Positions 1-10,211 of a stretch of 29,946 bases of DNA are shown here, piece by piece. This DNA comes from Stramonita haemastoma. Taxonomy: Eukaryota > Mollusca > Gastropoda > Neogastropoda > Muricidae. The notes under the pieces are model-generated. The model ran no database searches. It had not been told where the DNA came from and worked only from the letters and a program-made list of their open reading frames with translations. Where the stretch lies: contig CM060342.1 of NCBI GenBank assembly GCA_030674155.1, positions 25,005,280-25,035,225 on the forward strand. The letters are read 5' to 3'. Numbering within the stretch: the stretch's first letter is position 1; every line of letters begins with the position of its first letter. Made by a program: the position numbers and the translations under genes.

Positions 1-149
1 TTTCTTTTCATTCCTTGGCTAATGTTTGTGGTCTGCCTTCTTTTCCTTCTACCTTCAACCTGCCTTGGAAAAACTAACTGTCATCATCAGATTGTCTGGT
101 GTTTCTGTTTGCCTGACCAACGTCATGTCTCATTCTGCACTTTTTAATT

Positions 150-500
150 TCAGCCAACAGTTGTGTCTTTGCACTGAGAGTTCATCAAGAACGCTTTCAT
201 TTTTTGTTTTTCTTTCTGACCATCTGACTCTTTAGAAATCGCCTGTAGAACCCCATTTCGGCTGCATTTATTTTGTGTCTTTCTAATGTTCATAGCGTCC
301 AGGCTTCTGACCCATACATAAATACAGGCCAGGTAAGTGTTTTGACAATTCTAATTTTCAGATCTTTAGGTATGCCTCTGTCTTTCTAAATGTTGGTCAA
401 CTGGATCATTGTTTGCTTGGCCATACCGATTCTGGTCTTGGCGTCTTGTAGACAGAAGCCATTATTATGCTCTTTTAATAGAGCCTAGATATTTGAAATT
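150..500 (-). pseudogene. Degenerate LINE reverse transcriptase C-terminal fragment
   Basis: Read on the minus strand this gives a broken match to the end of a non-LTR retrotransposon reverse transcriptase. A YLGS-like start near 490 is followed by KTRIGMAKQTMIQL, KDLKIRIVKT, then VFMYGSEAWTL and KINAAEMGFYRRFL. The YGSEAW...EM..YRR pattern is typical of the thumb region of many animal LINEs. In-frame stops fall just before KDRG and just after AWTL, so the copy is dead. Neither the 5' end of the element nor an endonuclease is visible. Family placement (RTE-like or related) is uncertain. Confidence 0.7.
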
Positions 501-570
501 CTGAATGTATTCCAGATATGTTTCAAAATGAAAATAATTCATGGAAAGGAATAAGTCATGGAAATGAATG

Positions 571-833
571 TGTTTTTTTGTTTTTTTTAAATTTATTCTT
601 TTATTTCGAGGATAATGGAATAAGCACTCATGTACTTTTTTACATCCAGTCCCTGGGTGTATGCAGTTTTGTAAATTCTGTCATCCATTCCCACCGGCAT
701 ACTATGGCCTACTCTTATGAAAAGCGGAACAGGATTTAATGTGTGCACAAGATATTCTGCGTGCGTTCGCACACGGGGCCTCCATTTATAGTCTCATCCG
801 AAAGACTTTAGGGGAGAGTGGAGTCAGCATTGT
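571..833 (-). repeat. SINE family B, headless copy
   Basis: This 260-bp block matches 11470-11740 and 13030-13285 in the same orientation. Shared landmarks are the TATTTCGAGGATAA-like edge, the block around GTATGCAGTTTTGT, the CACCGGCA...GGCCTACTC block, and the CGTTCGCACACGGGGCC / TATAGTCTCATCCGAA core. The tRNA-like head seen at 11754-11820 is missing; the copy stops where a GT microsatellite begins. It is a non-coding retroposon, and the open frame across it is incidental. Confidence 0.8.

Positions 834-882
<49 letters not shown>
832..882. repeat. (GT)n microsatellite
   Basis: An almost pure GT run truncates the head side of the adjoining SINE. Impure GT continues to about 960. Confidence 0.95.
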
Positions 883-884
<2 letters not shown>

Positions 885-980
885 ACGCATGGGGTTATGT
901 AATGTTTTGAATGTGTGAGGGCATGTGTGTGTGTACGCATGCATGTGTGTGTCTGTGTGGTGTTCTGCTTTTGGTTTACT

Positions 981-1447
981 TATTTTATTTATTTTATTTT
1001 ATACCACTTTATGTCACAGCAGATTTCTCTGCGTGAAATTTGGGCTGCTCTCCCCGGGGAGAGCGCATCGCCACAAGTGCAGCGCCTACCAATAACAAAA
1101 AAAATTTTTCATACACATCCCCGAGCCGCCCTGGGGACTCAACTCCGTTTCCTCAGGATGTGTCTAACACACCGTGCATGTGTTTTTATTTGTCATCCAC
1201 TCCACCGGCACACATGACTGCTCTTCCAAAAGGCGAAACACGGTTTTAACGTGTGCGCAAGATGTTATGTGTGCATTCGCAAACGGGGCCTTGGTTTATA
1301 GTCTCATCCGAATGACTTTGACATTCAGTTCAATTTTTTTTGTGGTCAAACTGGGAAGAAAGGGCGAGGCTGGGAATCGAACCCAGAACCTCACGGTTTA
1401 CTTGTTGGCAGGCGAACGTCTTAACCATCCTGCCACCTTCCTTCTTA
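981..1447 (-). repeat. SINE family A, full-length tRNA-derived copy
   Basis: On the minus strand the element starts at about 1447 with a tRNA-like head. It has an A-box-like GGATGGTTAAGACG and a B-box GGTTCGATTCC, expected of an RNA polymerase III promoter. The body is the core shared with family B (ACTATAAACC.AGGCCCCG). The tail carries the perfect inverted motif CTCCCCGGGGAG, an AAAGTGGTATAAAAT end and a short (AAAAT)n run. Relatives are at 12490-12955 (full), 16984-17368 (plus strand), 6006-6432 and the right edge. It is a retroposon, not a tRNA gene, because the tRNA homology is only the head of a roughly 460-bp repeat. Confidence 0.85.
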
Positions 1448-2620
1448 ATATGAAGTTAATTTACTTGCTTTAAAGAAGACACTATGACAAGTACAGCCAA
1501 CAATTATCTCCTTGAGCAGATTGTGTGAACTGTGTAGTCCATACACTGATAAAAAAAAAAAAAAGTTTAATCAAAAAACAATACACCTTTCACCCTACTT
1601 CATAAATTCACTATTCCAGACTGTTTTTTTCATTTTTGTTGTTTTGTTTTTTTTAAATAAGCATGATAAATCATAAAAATTCTCTATGCCTGATCATTCA
1701 AACCATAACAACACAATGACTGAAAAATGTTAATTATATCTAACAAACAGTTTATTCTCCTTTTTCTCAGCAAACATGACAAAAACCACCGGCACTGTAT
1801 AAACTACTTCATCTCCACTAACAAAAATAAATAAATAACAACAAAACAAAAACAAAAAACAAAAACAAAAAACAAAAAAAACAAAAAACATAATAATTCA
1901 TCTCCACTGTCCTTAAGCCAAAAAGAATTTCTCCTCTCCATGTTTCTTTGAAGCTAACTCCTCACCTTGTACATAATATGATCCAAGCCTGCTGAATACA
2001 TGCAAGACCTCTGCATAGCAATGAAGACTTTTTCATAGTCTCTCTTACAAAATATCATCATCAATGCTGTCAGAAAAATCCTTTTTTTTTTTTTCTCAGT
2101 TCATTCAGATATCACTCCCCACTCCTCCTCCCTCCCCTACCTCCAAATAATTTTTTTTTTTTTTAATAATCATCCCCAAAATTTGGTTATGGAGAAAAAC
2201 AAATTCCCATAAAAATCTTGAACACAAACATAACTTTTATTTCACTTTTTTTTTCCTCGTTTTATCACTTCATTCTAATGTGGAGTGGGTTTTTTTTTTT
2301 TCTAAAACTTAAAGGGGGTGGGGGGAGTTGGGGGTAGATACCCTTTTGTCTACAATCAATATTCCCAAACAATTACTTCAATCAAGCAATCACAGTCCTT
2401 TAAACAACCTCTTGCAAAGAAACATAAAAAATCATCAAAATCTATAATTGATTCAATCATCAAGTTAAAAAGAATCGTTCCGTTTGGCCAGAAGAAAAGA
2501 AGCTATAACTTCTGACTTTTGTTCCATAAGAATTCTATACATTCCGTCTTAGGTGATAAACAACCACCAAAAATTGAATAAATGTTGGGGTTTTTTTACC
2601 TATGTTTTAAAAAAAAAAAA
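1448..2620. other. AT-rich stretch, no gene seen
   Basis: Poly-A and poly-T runs of 10-16 bases and A/C-rich simple sequence (for example 1825-1890) dominate. I see no exon-like segment, RNA gene or recognisable transposon on either strand. Confidence 0.6.
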
Positions 2621-2726
2621 GTTTCTATTCAAATGTTCATATTGTGTACTTCATATAATAATTATATCAATGTAAAGTTTCTATTCAAATGTTCTTATTG
2701 TGTGCTTCATATAATTATATCATGTG
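2621..2726. repeat. Local tandem duplication of about 56 bp
   Basis: Two adjacent copies share the segment that begins GTTTCTATTCAAATGTTC and ends in CTTCATATAAT. They differ by a few substitutions and a short indel. The function is unknown. Confidence 0.75.
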
Positions 2727-2920
2727 GTTCAGAATTGACACGGACAGTAGTTTACCACAGGCATGACTCTTCATATTCTCACTCAATATCTTTCAGAATT
2801 GTTTACCGATTCATACGTTTTATTTACACAATTCCACCAGTCCCCTAGGAGTGAATATACTTGTGAGTGTATTTGGTATTTATATATATAAGCCTTTATG
2901 CAGAGTGGTGTGTTTTGTGG

Positions 2921-2921
<1 letters not shown>

Positions 2922-2989
<68 letters not shown>

Positions 2990-3039
2990 TGTGTGTGTGT
3001 GTTGTGTGTTTGCAAGGAGGGAGAGAGAGAGAGGAGGGA

Positions 3040-3112
<73 letters not shown>
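2922..3112. repeat. Compound (GT)n-(GA)n microsatellite
   Basis: About 85 bases of GT are followed, after a short GA-rich bridge, by about 65 bases of pure GA. All long open frames on both strands here are simple-repeat translations. Confidence 0.95.
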
Positions 3113-3113
<1 letters not shown>

Positions 3114-3446
3114 TGGTGGGTGAGTGAGTGTGTGTGTCCGTGTCTATGTATGAATGAGTGTGTGCATGCGCGTGTACCATTATGCATGCGTGCGTGCGTC
3201 TGTCTTTTGTTTCTGACACACAACCACAAGTATTGTGTGTGTGCATACACGTGCTTGTTCCATACAAGTCCATCTCAGATCAGCACAGGCCAACACCCAC
3301 CCATCCCTCTGTAGCACAAACAGGGACCAACAGGCAGCGCTCGGAACATGGCCATCACCACCACCACCACCCTGCTTCCTTCTGCATTATGTCAGCATCG
3401 TAGTGTCCAACACACAACCATGTCCTGTAAGTGTGTGGAGGCAGAG

Positions 3447-3474
3447 AGCAGAGAGAGAGAGGAGAGAGAGAGAC

Positions 3475-3512
<38 letters not shown>

Positions 3513-3555
3513 CAGACAGAGAGACAAGAGAAGACAGAGACAGACAGAGAGAGAC

Positions 3556-3586
<31 letters not shown>

Positions 3587-3604
3587 GAGAAACAGAGAGA
3601 GAGG

Positions 3605-3685
<81 letters not shown>

Positions 3686-3770
3686 AGAGCAGAGAACAGA
3701 GAGAGAGAAGAGAGAAGAGACAGAGAGCAGACAGACAAGACACAGAGACAGACAGGAAGAAGCACGACGG
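3447..3770. repeat. (GA)n/(GACA)n purine-rich microsatellite tract
   Basis: About 320 bases are almost entirely GA, GACA and AGAGAAG permutations on the plus strand. This is an extreme purine/pyrimidine asymmetry. It lies beyond the coding part of the last MED15-like exon, so it could fall in a 3' UTR. Confidence 0.9.
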
Positions 3771-3927
3771 ATAGTATGATGTGTGTGTATGTATGTGCAC
3801 GCACCACATGCAAGCCTCCTGAGCACGCATGCCTGCCTGTGTGTGTGTGTGCACTGCCCGCTGTGTGGTGGTGTGCCTGGTCAGTCCTCCATCCCCTAGG
3901 TGGAGAGCGGTGACCGGAGGGCAGTGG

Positions 3928-3996
3928 TCAGAGCATGGTCAGCATGCTGGCTTCTGTGGTCAGGGAGGGAACGCAGGCTTTCCTCACGCTCATCTC
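3928..3996 (-). CDS. MED15: MED15-like terminal exon, left set, distal copy (T1b)
   Basis: The minus-strand acceptor GTGGAACAG is followed by a phase-0 frame of 22 codons and TGA. It begins EMSVRKACVPSL and ends ASMLTML. It follows naturally from the LLNAW end of the exon at 5286-5380. Known animal MED15 proteins end with a TALLN-W motif followed by a short tail containing a SVR.AC-type motif, which EMSVRKAC resembles. The polypyrimidine tract is largely made of the adjoining TG/TATCTG microsatellite. A near-identical copy lies 344 bp upstream at 4284-4340. The equivalent exon of the right set (23153-23221) has the same length but a diverged tail. Whether this exon is expressed is not known. 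Confidence 0.7.
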   Translation of the reverse strand, partial: EMSVRKACVPSLTTEASMLTML

Positions 3997-4010
3997 CTGT
4001 TCCACAACAC

Positions 4011-4283
4011 ACACAGATATACAGATATAGATACACACAGATATACAGATATACACACACACAGATACACAGATATACACACACACAAATACACAGATAT
4101 ATACACACACACAGATACACAGATATACACACACACACAAATACACAGATATATACACACACACAGATATACACCACACACACACAGATATACACACACA
4201 CACAGATACACAGATATACACACACACTGATACACAGATATACACACACACAGATACACAGATATACACACACACACACATAT
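4011..4283. repeat. CA/GATATACA-type microsatellite inside a duplicated unit
   Basis: Interrupted CACAGATATACA repeats separate the two copies of the terminal MED15-like exon and form the filler of the 344-bp duplicated unit. Confidence 0.9.
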
Positions 4284-4340
4284 CAGCATGCTGGCTTCTG
4301 TGGTCAGGGAGGGCACGCAGGCTTTCCTCACACTCATCTC
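4284..4340 (-). pseudogene. MED15: MED15-like terminal exon, left set, proximal copy without stop (T1a)
   Basis: The acceptor GTGACGACAG leads into the same phase-0 frame, EMSVRKACVPSLTTEASML. It differs from the copy at 3928-3996 by two synonymous changes over 57 bases. After codon 19 the homology ends in TG/TATCTG microsatellite. The frame then runs on without a stop into low-complexity Cys/Val/Ile/Tyr repeats, ending at 3990. It is therefore either a dead duplicate or a terminal exon with a microsatellite-encoded extension; I favour the former. Being first in line after the exon at 5286-5380, it could compete for splicing. Confidence 0.6.
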
Positions 4341-4406
4341 CTGTCGTCACAACACACACAGATATACAGATATAGATACACACATATACACATAGATATA
4401 TATATG

Positions 4407-4475
<69 letters not shown>

Positions 4476-5006
4476 GTGTATACACACACACAGATACACA
4501 GATATACAGATACACACACACACACACACACACAGATACAGATATATATACACACACACAGATATATATATATATACACACACAGATACACAGATATAGA
4601 TACACATACACAGATATATACACATATACAGATACACACAGATACGCACACACACACACAAATATACAGATACACAGATATAGATACACACACACAGATA
4701 CACACACACACACACAGATATATATACACACACAGATACACAGATATAGATACACACACAGATATATATACACACAGATACACAGATATATACACACAGA
4801 TACACAGATATATAAATATATACAGATACACACACACACTAAGATATAGATACACACACATACACAGATATACAGATACACACACAGATATATACACACA
4901 TGCACACACAATATACTACACACACAATACAAACACACACACACAACATAAATAAACACACTCACTCACTCACTCACTCACTCACACACACACAACACAC
5001 ACAACA

Positions 5007-5079
<73 letters not shown>
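4341..5079. repeat. Long compound CA/GATA/TATACA microsatellite block
   Basis: It contains a (GATA)n run at about 4407-4473, a mixture of CAGATATACA and CACACA motifs to about 4920, CTCA repeats near 4960-4985, and a (CA)n run of about 70 bases ending at 5079. It fills most of the intron between the left-set MED15 exons. There is no coding content beyond the exon copies described. Confidence 0.95.
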
Positions 5080-5083
<4 letters not shown>

Positions 5084-5285
5084 TTATTACAAATTGAAAT
5101 AATACACTGCAGGATGGGACAAAATGAGAAATGGACAAGTCTGACTTTGCAATATGTGCTCAAAATAAGGGCTTGGGTATTTTTAAACCACTGCACCACA
5201 CAGTGGTATCTTGTCACAAATAAACAAAAAAGCAGCAAAAAAAAACCCAACAAATTTTATTTAGAAAAGTGACAAAAGTCCATAC

Positions 5286-5380
5286 CCAGGCGTTGAGGAG
5301 AGCCGTGAGGGAGAAGTCAGACATGCGGCGCATCATCTCTGCCATGATGTTGCCCACCGTCTTGAAGAAATTGCTGGCGT
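5286..5380 (-). CDS. MED15: MED15 exon encoding FFKTVGNIMAEMMRRMSDF...LLNAW (left set)
   Basis: This is a 95-base exon with acceptor GGTGTTGCAG and donor GTATGG. The phase is one base in from the previous exon and phase 0 out. It encodes (D)ASNFFKTVGNIMAEMM followed by RRMSDFSLTALLNAW. This resembles the C-terminal end of MED15 in other animals, where a YDA..F...V motif precedes TALLN-W. It differs from the right-set copy (24683-24777) by one synonymous base. The intron beyond the donor does not resemble that of the other copy, while the roughly 40 bases before the acceptor do. Confidence 0.85.
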
Positions 5381-5461
5381 CTGCAACACCCCAGCAGGCA
5401 CACGCATGAGACTTACTTCACACACAGCAAGCAATGATAATGATCATATTTGTGATGTTGA

Positions 5462-5867
5462 TGGATTGGTGGTCCAGAGGCAATGCACCTGCCTAGAAAG
5501 CGAAAAGTGCAGGTCAGAGTGTGCGGTGGTTCAAATCCCGTATGGGCCTAAAACTTTACCCCCATCCATTAGACCATGAGTGGTGGTCTGGGTGCTAATC
5601 TTTTGGATGAGACCATAAAGCAAGGTCCCATGTGTTACACATCCTTATTTAGCACACATGAAAGAACCCATGGCAACGAGGGGGTTGACCCTGGCAAAAT
5701 TATGTAGAAAAAAGCCACTCTGAAAGGGAAACAAATTAAGCTGCAGTCAGGAAAAAGAAATAAAATAATGGGTAGGTGCTGCACTTGTGGAGACACACTC
5801 TCCCCGGGGAGAGCAACACGAATTTCATGCAGAGAGATCTGCTGTGACATAAAGTGGTATTAAAAGA
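5462..5867 (+). repeat. SINE family C, full-length tRNA-derived copy
   Basis: The tRNA-like head has TGGTCCAGAGGCAATGC as A-box region and GGTTCAAATCC as B-box near 5530. The central domain (5608-5725) contains GATGAGACCATAAAGC, AAAGAACCCATGGCAACG and CTGGCAAAATT. It recalls the widely conserved SINE central domains described across animals (Nin-DC/MESC type; from memory, not searched). The 3' part, from GGGTAGGTGCTGCACTTGTGG to AAAGTGGTATTAAAAG, is the same tail as family A, so two heads and bodies share one tail. It lies in the intron between the left-set MED15 exons, on the strand opposite to the gene. Confidence 0.8.
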
Positions 5868-6000
5868 AAAATGATGATGTGACAATGATGACTACGACAA
5901 TGATGATGATGGTGCTGATCATGATAATGATAATTAAGATGATGACAATGGTGATAATGCTTAAAACAACAAAGATGACATCAATAATGATAATCATCAT
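5868..6000. repeat. Impure (GAT)n/(TGA)n microsatellite
   Basis: ATGATGATG, GACAATGATG and similar trinucleotide repeats follow directly after the SINE tail. Confidence 0.8.
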
Positions 6001-6005
6001 ACATA

Positions 6006-6432
6006 CATTTTTTTTCATTCCTAAGCTAGAACTACGAGGTTTAGCAATGGCAAGATTTTTGCATACGCGACCTCCCCCCCCCACCCCACCCCCACACCCT
6101 CCCCACCATTTAGATAACCACATTCTAACTTCAGGGATGGTGTCTAAAACATAACTGTGACCATGCTTTTTCAAATTTTGTCATCTGCAGCTAACAGCAC
6201 GTAATAGCCTACTCTTCCAAAACGTGTAATTGGTTTTTAACGCATGTGCAAGATCTGCGTGCATATGCACACATGCCTTGATTTATAGTCTCATCCAAAG
6301 GACTTTTGACATTCAGTTCGATTTTCTTGTCAAACTGGGAAGAAAGGGCGAGGTTGGGAATCAAACCAAGAACCTCACTGTTTACTTGTTAGGCAGGTGA
6401 AAGTCTTAACCGTCCTGCCACCTTTCTTCTTA
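6006..6432 (-). repeat. SINE family A with a different 3' tail
   Basis: The head (6348-6425: B-box-like GGTTTGATTCC, A-box GGACGGTTAAGACT) and the core with GACTATAAATCAAGGC match family A. Instead of the CTCCCCGGGGAG tail it ends in the block 6020-6145 (TTAGCAATGGCAAGATTTTT, CCACATTCTAACTTCAGGG). That block recurs at 29548-29672 and weakly at 28640-28740. A C-rich run interrupts it at 6073-6103. Confidence 0.7.
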
Positions 6433-6556
6433 ACTAAAGGTCCGAACAAATAGGTTTGAACGGGGGCCATCTGAACAGCATGGTGCAGGAGGTCCTTGTG
6501 TCAGACAGAAACTTGTGCTGAGTACATAGTAGGCCTATACAGTAGACTGGGCCACT

Positions 6557-6780
6557 GACTCACTCACTCACTCGCACACTCACCTGCTCACTCGCTCATT
6601 CACTCACTCACTAACTCACTCACTGACTGATTCACTGACTGACTTACTCGCTCACTCAGTCACTCGCTCGCTCGCTCGCTCACTCACTCACTCACTCACT
6701 CCCTGACTGACTCCCTCCCTCCCTCACTGACTTCCTCCCTCCCTCACTGACTCCCTCCCTCCCTCCCTCTCTGACTGACT
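6557..6780. repeat. (CACT)n/(CTCC)n/(GACT)n tetranucleotide repeat
   Basis: CTCACTCA, CTGACTGA and CTCCCTCC runs abut the splice donor of the exon at 6784-6885. The same kind of repeat abuts the right-set exon at 26831-26930, so it predates the duplication. Confidence 0.9.
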
Positions 6781-6783
6781 CAC

Positions 6784-6885
6784 CATAGCCAGGGCAGTTG
6801 TTGGGTTCACACACAGGACTGTTTTGGGGGTAGCTGGGGGGGATGGTCACCAACACTGGAGGTACACTGGGGAGGTTCAGGTCAT
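6784..6885 (-). CDS. MED15: MED15 exon encoding DDLNLPSVPPVLV...NCPGY (left set)
   Basis: This is a 102-base exon, phase 1 in and phase 1 out, with acceptor GGTGTTGCAG and donor GTGAGT. It encodes (D)DLNLPSVPPVLVTIPPSYP, then QNSPVCEPNNCPGY. The DLPSVPPL...P..YP..SP pattern is the conserved MED15 C-terminal domain. The right-set copy (26931-27032) differs by two bases: one synonymous, and one changing Lys to Gln in the YP(K/Q)NSP motif. The exons that should precede it are not found on this side of the gap at 7347-7446. Confidence 0.85.
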
Positions 6886-7060
6886 CTGCAACACCACACA
6901 AGTTTCAAGAAAAACTTCTTTCTTTTTTTTCCCCCTAAGTCATGGTCTTTTTCAGTCTGTGATATGAAAGGGTTTGAAAATATACTGCTAGTAACGTAAG
7001 TTATAGCAAGCAAGCACACACGCACATGCATGAACTCACACGCTCACACACACACACACA
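6886..7060. other. Intron flank with no recognised feature
   Basis: Unique-looking sequence precedes the microsatellites. It does not match the corresponding intron flank at 27033 onward except for the last few bases before the exon. Confidence 0.5.
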
Positions 7061-7346
<286 letters not shown>

Positions 7347-7446
7347 NNNNNNNNNNNNNNNNNNNNNNNNNNNNNNNNNNNNNNNNNNNNNNNNNNNNNN
7401 NNNNNNNNNNNNNNNNNNNNNNNNNNNNNNNNNNNNNNNNNNNNNN
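7347..7446. other. Assembly gap, exactly 100 N
   Basis: A run of exactly 100 N is the usual placeholder for a scaffold join of unknown size. It separates the two MED15 exon sets, so their order and distance are not established. Confidence 0.97.
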
Positions 7447-8340
7447 GAACCCAGTACAAGGATTAACAAAAAAAAAGGGGTAAAAAACCATCACAAAAGA
7501 TTAAAAAAAAAAATAAAAGGGGGGGGGGGGGTTAAAGAATAATGTAAAACCTTCCCCAAAATAAATTCTAAACTTCATCTATAAAAGACCTCACTCCAAA
7601 ATTTTCAAAGTAAGAATAAAATACTTTTAGAAAGGGAGGGTTTTGGAAAGATCTATATTAACTAAACACTAAATCAAATCCATACAATTCTGAAAAAAAA
7701 GACTTGATTAAATTTTTTTTTAGAGAGATATTGTTAGGTTCTCCCCAAAAATTTAAAAAGCCAAACGACGAAAAAAAATTACACTGAAACTCTTTAAAAT
7801 TCACAATCCACTGAGTTAAATAAACCCCACTGGTGGGCTGAAGTCTCCATACACTTTTTACACCAAAAACCCAACATGAACAGCCACAAACAATCAAAAA
7901 GTTTCAAAGGGCCCTTTTTTCCACCATCAGGGAAAAAAAAATATATGTAGCTGATAAACAATACACACAATTCTGTAGGAAACTGATCTTTAAAAAGTTC
8001 TGAAGCCCCAGTTCTTCAAATGTCTATAATAGTGATATTAGTTTTTTCCCCTTTTATTGTTTTTACAGAAGAAAAGTTGTTCAGACTGTGTACCCCTCAG
8101 AACCAAAAGGGGGCCAAAAAAATTTTTTTTACTGAACCGAACTGAAATAATTCATGAATGTGAACTAACCATAATTCAAAAAAATATCATTTCAAAATTA
8201 TTCACTTTTTTTTAAAATTTTTTACACTCACTGTTGAATAAAAACTGAATTGTCGGTACCGAATAATACTTTTTAAATTAGTGCCCCTGAAAAATTTATT
8301 AACTTTTTTTTCCCAAAAAGGCCTCTTTTTGGGGTTTTCC
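7447..8340. other. Homopolymer-rich, probably low-accuracy contig end
   Basis: The sequence is full of short A, G, T and C runs (for example the G run near 7520 and the T/G/C runs at 8305-8348). This is a texture unlike the rest of the window and typical of poorly polished long-read consensus. No exon or repeat family could be recognised. Confidence 0.5.
8295..8300 (-). promoter_or_regulatory. Candidate polyadenylation signal AATAAA
   Basis: TTTATT on the plus strand reads AATAAA on the minus strand, about 600 bases past the stop codon of the exon at 8906-9039. The intervening AT-rich sequence is consistent with a 3' UTR. The motif is common by chance. Confidence 0.35.
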
Positions 8341-8905
8341 CCCCCAAAACCCATAGTACAACCAACTTACTATCAATTTTCTATTTAAGTTTTCACATAT
8401 TGCACCATATCCCAACATGCACAGGGCCCGCACCCACCCGCGCACAACAACACACACACACACCCACGCACACGCACACACACCACACACACACACCACA
8501 CTCACTCACACACACACGAAATGAACCTTGACAGTATAAACATCATAAAAAATTGTATTCCAAATTTAAAGTGAACATACATCAACGTGCATGCTTTTAC
8601 AATGGGTTCGCAAAGTCAACAAGCAAAACTGGCAACAGACAAAAGAAACGTACATCTTTTCAAACGAACCAAAACCCTGTATCCAATCAACAGCAAATCT
8701 GTATTTTATAACAAAATTTTAAGCACGTCTGTACACTATAACAAAAAATATACTTTACCTGTTCTTAAAATGCCAAGCCCTGAAGATCATCTCGTGATGC
8801 ACAGAATTTCTGACCCGCCCTTGTCGTAAAGTCGGCATCATAGGGAACCATTCCTGAACGAGTCCAACTGAGGGGTGTGCTGCTTCCCCTTTTGGTAAAG
8901 CGTTG

Positions 8906-9039
8906 TCACTTTTCTTCGAAAGTCACCTTGCGCTTCAGCTCAAAAGGCCCAGGGAAGTGACCTCCCCTGTCCATATCCTTGCCGATCAACTGGGCACTGT
9001 CAAAACATTCAAAAAAACAGTATCTCAGTAACAATCTGC
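8906..9039 (-). CDS. Probable terminal exon of an unidentified gene
   Basis: A strong acceptor (a T-rich tract ending TTTTTTGACAG) opens a 44-codon frame. It begins RLLLRYCFFECFDSAQLIGK, continues DMDRGGHFPGPFELKRKVTF and ends EEK with TGA at 8906-8908. A second possible acceptor at 8996 (GTTTTGACAG) would start the same frame at AQLIGK. The mix of charged and hydrophobic residues, the GC-rich codons against an AT-rich background, and the AT-rich downstream tract with an AATAAA suggest a genuine gene end. I do not recognise the family, and no other exon of this gene was found. The phase (one base needed from the previous exon) would also accept the phase-1 MED15 donors, so an alternative MED15 end cannot be excluded, though nothing in the peptide resembles MED15. 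Confidence 0.45.
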
Positions 9040-10168
9040 CTGTCAAAAAAAAAAAGGGATAAGATTAGATTACTTTAAATCAAAACGTATATATTTACTA
9101 CTTTAAAAAATTATTGCAAAATTAAAAAGTGCAAAAATAATTATTAAGAAAAATATATACCTAAATTCTAAAATCACACACACCACAATTTTCATTTTGT
9201 TAAAAATAGTAAGCACTACATTATCCCTTTTCATTTCGATCATAAAACTGTGCTTTTAGTTTTTAGTGTTCGCCTTTATAAAGTAAGGTAACTGACTGTA
9301 GTAAACATCCAATATTAAGTTTTGATTCATATGCCAGTGCCTTCCTCTCCTTTGACTTGCAGTGTATACATTCAAGTAAAATAGTACTAATACTTTCAAG
9401 ATCTAAGGCTACTTGCACTAAGTCAATGCATATCAATGATCAGTATTTAGTGTAAAGCAGAAACATCCAAAATATCCGGTCGTGCCCTTGGCTAAAATAA
9501 CTGATTGTGCAGCTGTTGAAGCATATTTTTTGTGTGTGTGAATGGTGATTTTTTTTCTGTACAAATTCATGATTTTAAAAAAAAAAAGATATAGAATGGA
9601 ACGCGTACATTATACATACACACATGTATGTATATTATTATACTGTACATTCTGTTAGTGTTACACATAAAAAATTTAACTGTTTTCCGCTGCATTTGAA
9701 CATTAATTAAGAACAAAACCATGGACTGTCATGCTATCTGCATGACAACTGAAAGAGACCTATCAAGATATGATCTGGCTACCATGGACTTGAAATTAAA
9801 GAAGAGATTTGTGAGTGGCAGCAAAAAACAGCCAACCAACTCAAACATGCCTTAATGAGAATAAATGGGTTGGGTTTGTTTTTTTTTATTTATGGGGGAA
9901 GGAGGTTGTTGACAGGAGCTTAATTTTGTTATGATTAAATATATTTATTACTCCCTTCAAATTCCATAACTGGAAACCACAAGAAACAAATCAAAAAATA
10001 AAATAAGACCATGGAAACAAACTTCTGTGATGACATAGTCATACACCCGACCTCTTAGCATTTGTGGGATATCAATGTAATCACTAGTCTTCACCTCTCT
10101 TCTTGCCTTAACCCCCACAAGGACCACACCCTTCCCTCTCACCAACCGGAATAAAAACAAACAAAAAA
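9040..10168. other. AT-rich stretch, no gene seen
   Basis: No exon, RNA gene or repeat family was recognised. A short palindromic stretch near 9617-9632 (ACATACACACATGTATGT-like) is the only structured element. Confidence 0.5.
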
Positions 10169-10169
10169 T

Positions 10170-10175
10170 GGGGGT

Positions 10176-10210
<35 letters not shown>
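10170..10210. repeat. Poly-G tract of about 40 bases
   Basis: A G run broken once near its start by a T. Its true length is uncertain, as homopolymers are poorly called. Confidence 0.9.

Positions 10211-10211
<1 letters not shown>

Noticed and set aside
1357..1437. Possible tRNA gene (minus strand) with good A and B boxes
   Set aside because: The same sequence heads the SINE copies at 12880-12955 and 6348-6425 and continues into a shared non-tRNA body, so it is a SINE head.
2783..5097. Many long open frames rich in His-Thr, Cys-Val, Arg-Glu or Ser-Leu
   Set aside because: They are translations of CA/GT and GA/CT microsatellites, open in several frames and on both strands at once.
4900..5100. 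CRISPR-like regularly repeated sequence
   Set aside because: These are contiguous simple CA and CTCA repeats without spacers, in a eukaryotic genome.
8587..8829. 80-codon plus-strand open frame
   Set aside because: It is antisense to the AT-rich putative 3' UTR of the exon at 8906-9039, with no splice or homology support.
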